Shown here: positions 57,721-64,000 of the stretch, piece by piece
Numbering within the stretch: the stretch's first letter is position 1
Layout of the letters: the number at the start of each line of letters is the position of its first letter
Assembly (NCBI GenBank): GCA_965213905.1
Contig: OZ243922.1
Span: 1,798,001 to 1,862,000, forward strand
DNA: 64,000 nucleotides
From: SIRX01 sp965213905
GTDB taxonomy: Bacteria > Actinomycetota > Rubrobacteria > Rubrobacterales > Rubrobacteraceae
Direction: 5' to 3'
Notes under the pieces: model-generated
Told to the model about the DNA's origin: nothing
Database searches by the model: none
The model's input: only the letters and a program-made list of their open reading frames with translations
Made by a program: the position numbers and the translations under genes

Positions 57721-57954
57721 TTGGAAGTAGGGGCATACGAGGCGAAAACGAACTTGTCGCGGCTTCTGGAGAAAGTGGAGCAAGGAGAGAGGATCACGCT
57801 GACCCGTCACGGTCGTCCGGTAGCGATGTTGGTGCCGGTCGAAGAGAAGCGTCCGCCGGAAGAGGTGGTCCGGGAACTAAAAGAATTCCGCCGGGGGCGT
57901 CGGATCGGGGACGCCGGCGTGCAAACTTTGGTGGAGGAGGGCCGGCGACTCTGA
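57721..57954 (+). CDS. phd: Phd/YefM-type antitoxin
   Basis: 77 residues from TTG 57721 (AAAAGGAGTG upstream). VGAYEAKTNLSRLLEKVEQGERITLTRHGRPVAMLVP is the standard Phd/YefM DNA-binding fold. The C-terminal half is a charged helix that masks the toxin. A perfect palindrome in its promoter is the likely operator. Toxin translation is probably coupled. Confidence 0.88.
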   Translation: MEVGAYEAKTNLSRLLEKVEQGERITLTRHGRPVAMLVPVEEKRPPEEVVRELKEFRRGRRIGDAGVQTLVEEGRRL

Positions 57955-57962
57955 GCTCTTTC

Positions 57963-58364
57963 GTGCTGGACGCTTCGATAGCTGTCGGCTGGGCTTTCGA
58001 GGACGAGGGTAACGCTTACGCCGACACGGTGCTGGAAGCTCTTTCGGGTGCCGGCGCGGTCGTGCCGGGGCTCTGGGGGTACGAAATATCGAACGCCCTG
58101 GTAGTGGGAGAACGCAGGGGGCGAATCTTACCGGCCGATTCGGAGAGGTTCCTGGCGCTTTTGAAAGCCCTACCCATAGAAACCGAAGAGACAGGATCCG
58201 GCGGCCTGACGAGGTTGTTGCAGTCGGCCCGCGAGCAAAGGCTTTCCGCCTACGATGCGGCCTATCTGGCGGTCGCGGCACGAAGAGGCCTACCCCTGGC
58301 GACGCAGGACCGCGCATTACAGGAGGCCGCCTACCGCTCCGGGGTGGCGGTCTTCGGCCCTTGA
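57963..58364 (+). CDS. vapC: PIN-domain ribonuclease toxin (VapC family)
   Basis: 133 residues from GTG 57963. In frame upstream, a CTG at 57951 that overlaps the antitoxin stop would add MSSF, a common VapC N-terminus, so the real start may be there. VLDASIAVGWAFEDE has the first catalytic Asp, GLWGYEISNALVVGE the Glu, and LSAYDAAYLAVAARRGLPLATQD the remaining acidic residues. It is cotranscribed with phd. Its stop overlaps the wecA-like start by 4 bases. Confidence 0.88.
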   Translation: MLDASIAVGWAFEDEGNAYADTVLEALSGAGAVVPGLWGYEISNALVVGERRGRILPADSERFLALLKALPIETEETGSGGLTRLLQSAREQRLSAYDAAYLAVAARRGLPLATQDRALQEAAYRSGVAVFGP

Positions 58365-59338
58365 GCATCGTCGTGGTCGCCGGGTCCGTCGCTTTTTTGG
58401 TGGCGGGGGCGCTCGTGCCGCTGCTGGTCCGGTTCGCGGTCGGGCGGAACCTGCTCGACGTGCCGAACCTCCGCAGTTCGCACGAGATCCCTACGCCCCG
58501 GCTCGGGGGCGTGGCTATCGTGTTCGGGAGTTGGGCGGGATTCCTTGTTCTCCGTCCGGAAGGCGCGGGGCCTTTGCTGGTCGCCGCCACCCTGATCTGG
58601 GGCGTCGGCCTCCTGGACGACCTGGGCGACCTCCACTTCGGCACCAAAGCCGCCGCCCAGACGTTGGCGGCCGGAGTCCTCATACTTCTCTACACGCCGC
58701 CGCTTTTGTCTGGAGCGCCCGGCTTGCTCAAAGCACTGGTCTTCGTCATAGGAACAATCTGGATCGTATCCCTGTCCAACGCCTTTAACTTCATGGACGG
58801 TATAGACGGAATTATTGGCGGCGTCGCGCTCGTGAACGCCGTCTTTCTATCTGTTCTCGCCGGTGGCGGAGCCTTGCCGGTGGTCGCCGGGGCCGTGGCG
58901 GGGTTTCTAATTTGGAACATAAACCCGGCCTCTATTTTCCTCGGGGACTCCGGCAGCTATTTCCTGGGGTTTTTTCTCGCGGCAACCGCCCTCTACGCGC
59001 CGTCGCCCGGCGCCGGCTGGAGCCCGCTGCTGTTCGTCGCCTGCGTTCTGGTCTTTACGCCGCTGCTGTTCGACACGGCCTACACGCTCTTCCGGCGTTA
59101 CCGGGCGGGAAAGAACGTTTTCTCCGCCCACCGGGAGCACCTGTACCAGCGGATCACGCCCTCCACCAGTATGCACCGGCGCACGAGCAACCTCTACTAC
59201 GGGGCCAGCGCCGTCTGCGGCGCCGCGGCGCTTCTGGTGGCGGGCGGGGGTATCTCTGCCGTCGCCGGAATCTTGCCGGTCCTGGCCTGCTGCGCGGGGT
59301 TGTTGGCGCTACCGATAGTGGTTCGCACGGAAAATTAG
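58361..59338 (+). CDS. polyprenyl-phosphate sugar-1-phosphate transferase (WecA/MraY family)
   Basis: 325 residues with about ten membrane helices. Conserved cytoplasmic motifs: NLRSSHEIPTPRLGGVAIVFG, LLDDLGDL (Mg-binding Asp pair), NAFNFMDGIDGI, and FLGDSGSYFLGFFL. REHLYQRI is the typical final loop. Members transfer HexNAc-1-phosphate to undecaprenyl phosphate, starting O-antigen, enterobacterial common antigen or teichoic acid. Here it probably starts the locus glycan. TTG start overlapping vapC. Confidence 0.9.
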   Translation: MSIVVVAGSVAFLVAGALVPLLVRFAVGRNLLDVPNLRSSHEIPTPRLGGVAIVFGSWAGFLVLRPEGAGPLLVAATLIWGVGLLDDLGDLHFGTKAAAQTLAAGVLILLYTPPLLSGAPGLLKALVFVIGTIWIVSLSNAFNFMDGIDGIIGGVALVNAVFLSVLAGGGALPVVAGAVAGFLIWNINPASIFLGDSGSYFLGFFLAATALYAPSPGAGWSPLLFVACVLVFTPLLFDTAYTLFRRYRAGKNVFSAHREHLYQRITPSTSMHRRTSNLYYGASAVCGAAALLVAGGGISAVAGILPVLACCAGLLALPIVVRTEN

Positions 59339-59393
59339 GTGGAAAAGCCGGGTTTACCTGGAATGATTCCCTAATAGAAACTAAAATGGCGCA

Positions 59394-61346
59394 GTGCGGT
59401 TAAAAGCAATGATAACCTGGCCCGTAGGAAGGTTGCAGCAAACCTTCCGGCAGTCGCCACCGGCGTTCCGGCGTTGGGCGGCGATGCTAGTGGACGCCTT
59501 TATAGTCATCGAGTCGTTCGCCGTTGCGCTGCTCTTCCGGTTCGACGGTGACGTAGAACCTCGATTCTGGCCCACGTTTTGGCCTTTCGCCATCTTCTCC
59601 GCGATAGTGTTTGTGGTGCTGCTGTGGCAGAGCGGCGTGTACCAGAGCATCTTGCGGTACACCGGCATCTACCAGGGCGTGCGGGTGGCGAGCGCCACGG
59701 CGATAGCGGCGGGCATACTCTTCATAATAGATTTTTCCCTGGGCCCGGAGGGGCTCGGCATTTTGCGTTCCAACGCCGTTCCGCTCTCCGTGGTACTCGT
59801 AGGCGCGGCGCTGGCTTACATTCAACTCGTGGCCGTGCGGCTTTACCCGAGGGTCTTCTACGAGCTGTCTCTGCGGGAAGTTGGGCGCAAAAAGCGCACG
59901 GTCATCGTAGGGGTAAAAGAGCGGGGCGTCGCGCTCGCCGGGCACATCTGGCGGACAGCGGCGTCGGACAACCAGATCGTCGGTTTCTTGAGCGAGTCGG
60001 CCGTGGACGTGGGCAAACAGGTGGAAGGCGTGCCGGTCCTCGGGGAGATAGAAGACCTCGAAGACGTAATTTCCAAACAGGGCCTGGATCAGGTCATCAT
60101 CGCCACGCCCCACGCCGACCGGGAGCAGATGGACCGGATCTGGCGTACCTGCAACCAGTCGCAGGTCGAGGTGAAGGTCATGCCGGACCTCGGCCAACTC
60201 TTGGACGAGAACACCTTCAAGCTGCGCGAGGTGCAGATAGAAGACCTCCTCGGCCGGGAGCCGGTAAACATAGACCTCGAAGCCCTCTCCGGCTACATAA
60301 ACGGCAAGTGCGTCCTCGTTACCGGCGCCAGCGGCTCCATCGGCAGGGAGTTGTCGCGCCAGATCTCACGCCTCGGCCCCGCGAAACTCATAATCCTAGA
60401 CCGGGACGAGAGCGGGCTCTACTACCTGAACACCGAACTCCGCCGCGAGGATTTCTACGACACCGAAGTCTTCGTGGGGGACGTAACGGCCTCCGAGCGG
60501 GTGAGCTTCGTGTTCGAGCACTTCCGCCCCCACATAGTCTTCCACGCCGCCGCCTACAAACACGTCCCGATAATGGAGCTCCAGTCCACGGAGGCCATCC
60601 ACAACAACGTCTTCGGCACCCTGAACGTGGCCCGCAACGCCGGGGCTTACGGGGCCGAGAAGTTTATCAACGTCTCCACGGACAAGGCGGTGGAGCCGGC
60701 AAACGTCATGGGGGCGACCAAGCGCCTCTCGGAGATGCTGGTCCGCAACATGGCCTCCGAGTACCCGGAGACGGTCTACGCCTCGGTCCGGTTCGGCAAC
60801 GTGCTCGGGAGCCGCGGTTCGGTGGTCCCGACGTTCCGGCAGCAGATAGAGGCCGGCGGCCCGGTAACGGTCACGCACCCCGACATGATCCGGTACTTCA
60901 TGACCATCCCCGAAGCCGTCTCGCTAATCTTGCAGACCGGCGCGATGGCCGAAGGCTACGGCACCTACGTCCTGGAGATGGGCCGCCCGGTAGCAATCGT
61001 GGAGTTGGCGCAGAAGATGATCGAGATAATGGGCGCCCCAAACGTGCAGATAAAATTCGTCGGCCTCCGCCCCGGCGAAAAGCTCAAAGAAGAACTCTCC
61101 GAAGAGAACGAGCAACAGATCTCTACCGAACACGCCATGGTCTTTCAACTCGTCTCCGAGGACGCCACCGGAAACGGTGTGGACCTAAACGAGTTCGTGG
61201 AAAAAATGATCTACCACGCCCGCGGCCAAGAAGCCGAAAAGGCCCTGAACATATTGCGGAAAGTCGTACCGAACTATTCCTCGGCGGACCTGCCGGCCGA
61301 TATTCGCGAGGGAGGACTAAAGTACCCGCCCCAGTGGTTCGACTGA
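59394..61346 (+). CDS. nucleotide-sugar 4,6-dehydratase (CapD/FlaA1/WbpM family)
   Basis: 650 residues. The N-terminal ~140 residues hold four hydrophobic segments, then a CoA-binding-like Rossmann domain (~155-285, VIVGVKERGVALAGHIWR), then the catalytic domain: VLVTGASGSIGRELSRQI, HAAAYKHVPIMELQ and STDKAVEPANVMGATKRLSEML. In this family Tyr of YxxxK is replaced (here Met in MGATK). It makes 4-keto-6-deoxy UDP-HexNAc, a precursor of bacillosamine or FucNAc-like sugars. GTG start; ATG 59409 is an alternative. Confidence 0.9.
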   Translation: MRLKAMITWPVGRLQQTFRQSPPAFRRWAAMLVDAFIVIESFAVALLFRFDGDVEPRFWPTFWPFAIFSAIVFVVLLWQSGVYQSILRYTGIYQGVRVASATAIAAGILFIIDFSLGPEGLGILRSNAVPLSVVLVGAALAYIQLVAVRLYPRVFYELSLREVGRKKRTVIVGVKERGVALAGHIWRTAASDNQIVGFLSESAVDVGKQVEGVPVLGEIEDLEDVISKQGLDQVIIATPHADREQMDRIWRTCNQSQVEVKVMPDLGQLLDENTFKLREVQIEDLLGREPVNIDLEALSGYINGKCVLVTGASGSIGRELSRQISRLGPAKLIILDRDESGLYYLNTELRREDFYDTEVFVGDVTASERVSFVFEHFRPHIVFHAAAYKHVPIMELQSTEAIHNNVFGTLNVARNAGAYGAEKFINVSTDKAVEPANVMGATKRLSEMLVRNMASEYPETVYASVRFGNVLGSRGSVVPTFRQQIEAGGPVTVTHPDMIRYFMTIPEAVSLILQTGAMAEGYGTYVLEMGRPVAIVELAQKMIEIMGAPNVQIKFVGLRPGEKLKEELSEENEQQISTEHAMVFQLVSEDATGNGVDLNEFVEKMIYHARGQEAEKALNILRKVVPNYSSADLPADIREGGLKYPPQWFD

Positions 61347-61373
61347 CAATGCGCCCGAAATTCTAGACCCCAG

Positions 61374-61379
61374 TATAAT
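61374..61379 (+). promoter_or_regulatory. perfect -10 (TATAAT) for the gene at 61388
   Basis: TATAAT ends 8 bases before the ATG at 61388, so the transcript would be leaderless or nearly so. No clear -35 lies upstream. Confidence 0.5.
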
Positions 61380-61387
61380 TATGAACT

Positions 61388-62062
61388 ATGGGGTTCGGTC
61401 TACGACGCATAGTAGTAGTTGCGTTATTGATAGTCTTGCTGGCCGGGTTCGTAACCTTCTTTATCTGGAGCAGCGTAGTTCCTGGCGGAGGTGCTTACTC
61501 GCTTGAGATGATCCCTGTTGATCCTACCTCGAAGGTAGAGAATGTCTCTGCTTACCCATATAGGGAAAGCATTCCGACAAAAGAGGTTGCCTCAGATAGC
61601 AGCATGAGTTACCGGGGCCAGAGTATAAGTTCCGTGGGGGAAGCACCAGATATTGTGGGATCTGAACAGTCACCGAACACCGGAAACGATAGTACTATCG
61701 GTCCAACAACGAACCGTACGGATAAAAGGTTGGCACTTTCTAGCGGTGACTTTTTGACAATTCCGAGAAGGTCGGAACTGACTTTTCGTTACGGAAATAA
61801 ATTGGAACCGTCGTACGCTCTCAATGCTCGAGCTTTCAGGGTAGGAGAGGAAGAGCTGTTGTATGGCGAGAACGCTGAACTCCTCGAACTCTGGAGCGAC
61901 TTGGAGGACCCGTTCCGACCGTCCAAGATTCCGGTATCACAGCCAGAGGTGACGGGACAAGAGAAAATGCACGTTACGATAGACCTGCCGACGGGTGTGT
62001 ACGTGCTCTCGGTAAGCGTGTCCATTCCTGAAGGGGGAGCCCGCTACATTGTAGTCGAGTAA
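61388..62062 (+). CDS. membrane-anchored secreted protein, unknown function
   Basis: 224 residues. An N-terminal hydrophobic segment (RRIVVVALLIVLLAGFVTFFIW) probably anchors the protein. The rest is extracytoplasmic-looking and polar, with Ser/Thr-rich stretches (GSEQSPNTGNDSTIGPTTN) and a C-terminal beta-rich part ending VLSVSVSIPEGGARYIVVE. I do not recognise a family. The gene is A+T-richer than its neighbours, suggesting a late arrival. A perfect TATAAT just upstream suggests its own promoter. Confidence 0.7.
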   Translation: MGFGLRRIVVVALLIVLLAGFVTFFIWSSVVPGGGAYSLEMIPVDPTSKVENVSAYPYRESIPTKEVASDSSMSYRGQSISSVGEAPDIVGSEQSPNTGNDSTIGPTTNRTDKRLALSSGDFLTIPRRSELTFRYGNKLEPSYALNARAFRVGEEELLYGENAELLELWSDLEDPFRPSKIPVSQPEVTGQEKMHVTIDLPTGVYVLSVSVSIPEGGARYIVVE

Positions 62063-62070
62063 AACAAGGA

Positions 62071-62292
62071 TCAGTTGATTCGGCGGGTGGACCGTCGGGC
62101 TTTGCGTCCCAGGTAAGTCAGGTATGCGCCGATGGTCAGCGAGATCACCACTATCGGCAAGTGGATAAGGGCCAGGTAAAAGTCCTCTTGCAAGTCGTTC
62201 GAATACCACGTGTAGGCCCGCGTCAGCCAGAAGAACAGCATGACCAGACCCATGCCGAAAAGTATGTTCGCCGTGCCGCGTGAAATCTTCAT
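62071..62292 (-). CDS. small two-helix membrane protein
   Basis: 73 residues from ATG 62292; a longer frame upstream lacks support. Two hydrophobic segments (ANILFGMGLVMLFFWLTRAY and ALIHLPIVVISLTIGAYLTYLG) flank a short loop, with a basic C-terminal tail (RKARRSTRRIN). No known family seen. It is convergent with the gene at 61388, 8 bases between stops. Confidence 0.6.
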   Translation of the reverse strand: MKISRGTANILFGMGLVMLFFWLTRAYTWYSNDLQEDFYLALIHLPIVVISLTIGAYLTYLGRKARRSTRRIN

Positions 62293-62428
62293 AGCAACTA
62301 GAAGTTTATCAAAGCGAATTTCGATGGAACAGTGAAAGCGGCAACTAGCCACACAAACGCGCAAACGATATACTGAACGTACCAATTAAGTAGAGTTTGC
62401 AACTGCAAGTATCTATCGTAGAGAGCGC

Positions 62429-63562
62429 ATGGAAGGTGAGAAGGTGGCTGAACTAAAGCAGAGGACGCTCGAAGAAGTAAAAGCTTTGAGCAAAGAAGAG
62501 GCTGTGGAGATCATGCGCCAGGCCGGCATCGTGGGGGCCGGGGGCGGCGGGTTTCCGACGTACTTCAAGTACAAGAACCCGCAGCCGCGCCTGATCGTGA
62601 ACTGCACCGAGTCGGAGCCGGGCTACTGGGCGGACAAGATGGTCCACCGCGAGTACTTCGGAGAGTTCCTCGAACTCTACGAGGCTATGAAGGATATCTT
62701 CGGTATCGAGCGGGTCATCATGGGCGTCCACTTCAAGGACGAAGAGTGGTTCTCCCGCTACGACGAGCACGCAAACGGCCTCTACGAAGTCATCCACGTG
62801 CCGGACAAGTACTCGATGGGCGAAGAGAAGACGCTCATCAAAAACATGTTCTACGATGAAAAAGAAAAGTGGGTCCCGCGCCGGATCGAGCTGGACAGCG
62901 GCGACAAGCGCCCCGGCCTTCCGCTGGACGCCGGCCACGTCGTCAATAACTCCGAGTCGCTTCTCAACATCTACAACGCGCTCTTTTTGGGCAAGCCCGT
63001 TACCACCAAATTCCTCCAGATCTTCGGCCCCAACCTGGAACTGAAGCTCTACGACACACCCCTGGGCTCTTCCGCCACCGAGCTCCTGAAGCTCTCCGGC
63101 GTGGACTTGGAGGCTGAAGCCGGTAACCTCTCCGTAATTGACGGCGGCCCGTACCTAAACGAAATGGGCATCGAGTCGCTCGGCGAGGGCGACGCCTACG
63201 TGCGCCGCACGACCAACGGTTTTCTCGTAATCCCCAAGGGCGTGGCCTCCAAGGAATACGCCGACATAAAGACCAAACTGCCCGACGAAGGTTTCGAGTC
63301 GCTCGTGGGCAAGGTCAGCGGGGTAAACTTGCCGCTCGACGGACGTTTTCTCAAGCCGGCCACGGCGCTCATCTCCGAGGGCGACGAGGTCGAGTACGAG
63401 CAGAAGCTCGGCGAGCCCGTGGACGACGGCTTCTCCATCGGCGTGTGGGCCAGCTCTGCCGGGACCATCGAGTCCATCGAAGACGACGTGGTAACCATCG
63501 CCGGCGGCGAAGACTTCGAGGAGGCGGCGAAGGCCGAAGCGGAGGCCGAAGCAAGCCGGTAA
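62429..63562 (+). CDS. RnfC/NuoF-like FMN-fold protein with SLBB-like domain, lacking Fe-S ligands
   Basis: 377 residues. AGIVGAGGGGFPTYFKYK and LIVNCTESEPGYWADK near the N-terminus are variants of the FMN-binding motifs of NuoF (GRGGAGFPTGLKW and NxDExEPGxxKDR) and of RnfC/PduS/PrdC proteins. A middle domain (~200-260) resembles an SLBB region. The C-terminal Cys motifs for 4Fe-4S clusters seen in RnfC and NuoF are absent; only one cysteine is present. It may be an electron-transfer partner using FMN alone. Neighbours give no clue. Confidence 0.7.
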   Translation: MEGEKVAELKQRTLEEVKALSKEEAVEIMRQAGIVGAGGGGFPTYFKYKNPQPRLIVNCTESEPGYWADKMVHREYFGEFLELYEAMKDIFGIERVIMGVHFKDEEWFSRYDEHANGLYEVIHVPDKYSMGEEKTLIKNMFYDEKEKWVPRRIELDSGDKRPGLPLDAGHVVNNSESLLNIYNALFLGKPVTTKFLQIFGPNLELKLYDTPLGSSATELLKLSGVDLEAEAGNLSVIDGGPYLNEMGIESLGEGDAYVRRTTNGFLVIPKGVASKEYADIKTKLPDEGFESLVGKVSGVNLPLDGRFLKPATALISEGDEVEYEQKLGEPVDDGFSIGVWASSAGTIESIEDDVVTIAGGEDFEEAAKAEAEAEASR

Positions 63563-63613
63563 ACACCTCTAGTTAACCCCGTGTGCAAGTTTCGTTGAGA
63601 ACTTGCGTAACGT

Positions 63614-63672
63614 AGAAGACCTCCCTACTCTCGGTGGTACTCCAATCCATCGAGAACAAAAGGAGGTCTTCT
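63614..63672 (+). promoter_or_regulatory. inverted repeat that can sequester the transposase ribosome-binding site
   Basis: AGAAGACCTCC (63614-63624) is perfectly complementary to GGAGGTCTTCT (63662-63672). The second arm contains the GGAGG ribosome-binding site of the transposase (ATG 63677). RNA entering from outside would fold and hide it. Confidence 0.7.
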
Positions 63673-63676
63673 GTTC

Positions 63677-64000
63677 ATGAATCTTAGCACCTTCATTATC
63701 TCTGTCTTCTGCCTCATAGACGACCAACTCAAAGGACAACAGCACAGCTACCGTAAGCGCGGGCCGGCTCCAAAGCTCTCTGACTCTGAGGTACTGACCA
63801 TCGAGATCGTAGGAGAGTTCTTGGGGCTCGACACCGACAAGGACATCTATCTTTTCTTCCAAAGACACTACACAGAGTGGTTTCCCGCTCTCAGCGAGGT
63901 CCATCGCACTACCTTCGCTCGCCAGACGGCAAACCTTTGGAAGGTCAAGGAGCATCTCTGGCAGGAACTCCTCGCTCTCACTCCCCACGAGCCTACCTTC
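63677..64000 (+). CDS. IS982-family transposase, N-terminal part
   Basis: 108 residues are visible before the window ends. The start MNLSTFIISVFCLIDDQL, then RKRGPAPKLSDSEVLTIEIVGEFLG and FFQRHYTEWFPAL, are typical of the N-terminal region of IS982-family DDE transposases; the DDE residues lie beyond the edge. GGAGG is 10 bases upstream of the ATG. The frame is open to the end, so it may be intact. Confidence 0.85.
   Translation, partial: MNLSTFIISVFCLIDDQLKGQQHSYRKRGPAPKLSDSEVLTIEIVGEFLGLDTDKDIYLFFQRHYTEWFPALSEVHRTTFARQTANLWKVKEHLWQELLALTPHEPTF

Larger units (their letters stand above)
63576..64000 (+). mobile_element. IS982-family insertion sequence, left end (truncated by window)
   Basis: The element appears to begin near ACCCCGTGTGCAAGTT (63576), the place where a terminal inverted repeat is expected ahead of the transposase. 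Inside it, GCAAGTT (63585-63591) pairs with AACTTGC (63600-63606). The other end and target duplication lie outside the window, so the exact boundary is a guess. Confidence 0.65.

Noticed and set aside
59579..61366. 595-codon frame overlapping the CapD-like gene in another phase
   Set aside because: Arginine/proline-rich, no motifs, and the overlapped frame encodes a complete, recognisable dehydratase.

Overview
The window looks like a chromosomal segment of a GC-rich actinobacterium. Short intergenic gaps, frequent GTG/TTG starts, stop-start overlaps (TAATG, ATGA) and the mix of gene families would fit Rubrobacter or a relative, but this is inference; no rRNA or other phylogenetic marker is present.

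Region by region. (1) 1-9856 is mostly core metabolism on the minus strand. It holds a branched-chain amino acid operon ilvB-ilvN-ilvC-ilvE (ilvE runs off the left edge) behind a consensus-like promoter and a ~260-nt leader, a plus-strand VapBC toxin-antitoxin pair, thrC-thrB, and a large membrane protein with a TPR tail. (2) 9.9-24 kb is surface-polysaccharide assembly: rmlA-rmlC, a minus-strand operon for an ABC exporter (Wzm/Wzt) with two family-2 glycosyltransferases, a secreted amidase, then a plus-strand run with two sulfotransferases, two glycosyltransferases, rmlD and a flippase-like protein. (3) 24.1-54 kb is an accessory island with locally lower GC. It contains ten of the window's twelve intact sulfotransferase domains, two of them fused to glycosyltransferases in very large proteins. 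It also has five or six methyltransferases, four stand-alone sugar-transfer or sugar-nucleotide proteins, a secreted NlpC/P60 protein, a secreted RTX-type calcium-binding protein, and at least three decayed sulfotransferase copies. (4) 54-61.4 kb returns to polysaccharide precursors: rmlB, a UDP-sulfoquinovose synthase (SQD1/SqdB) homologue, an NAD-dependent epimerase, a Phd/VapC pair, a WecA/MraY-type initiating sugar-1-phosphate transferase and a CapD/FlaA1-type dehydratase. (5) The right end holds two small membrane or secreted proteins, an FMN-fold RnfC/NuoF-like protein without Fe-S ligands, and the left end of an IS982-family insertion sequence.

Taken together, the genes predict a rhamnose-containing cell-surface glycan. 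Its synthesis would be started on a polyprenyl carrier by the WecA-like enzyme and extended by several GT2/GT4 enzymes. It would be decorated by many PAPS-dependent sulfotransferases and SAM methyltransferases and exported by Wzm/Wzt, whose Wzt has a C-terminal domain of the kind that reads chain ends. The most unusual points are the number of sulfotransferases, the glycosyltransferase-sulfotransferase fusions, an N-terminal module shared by sulfotransferases and an FkbM methyltransferase, and a shared C-terminal coiled coil with an SR(T/Q)W tail. These suggest a scaffolded glycan-sulfation system that I do not recognise as a described one. No PAPS synthesis genes are in the window, so activated sulfate must be made elsewhere.
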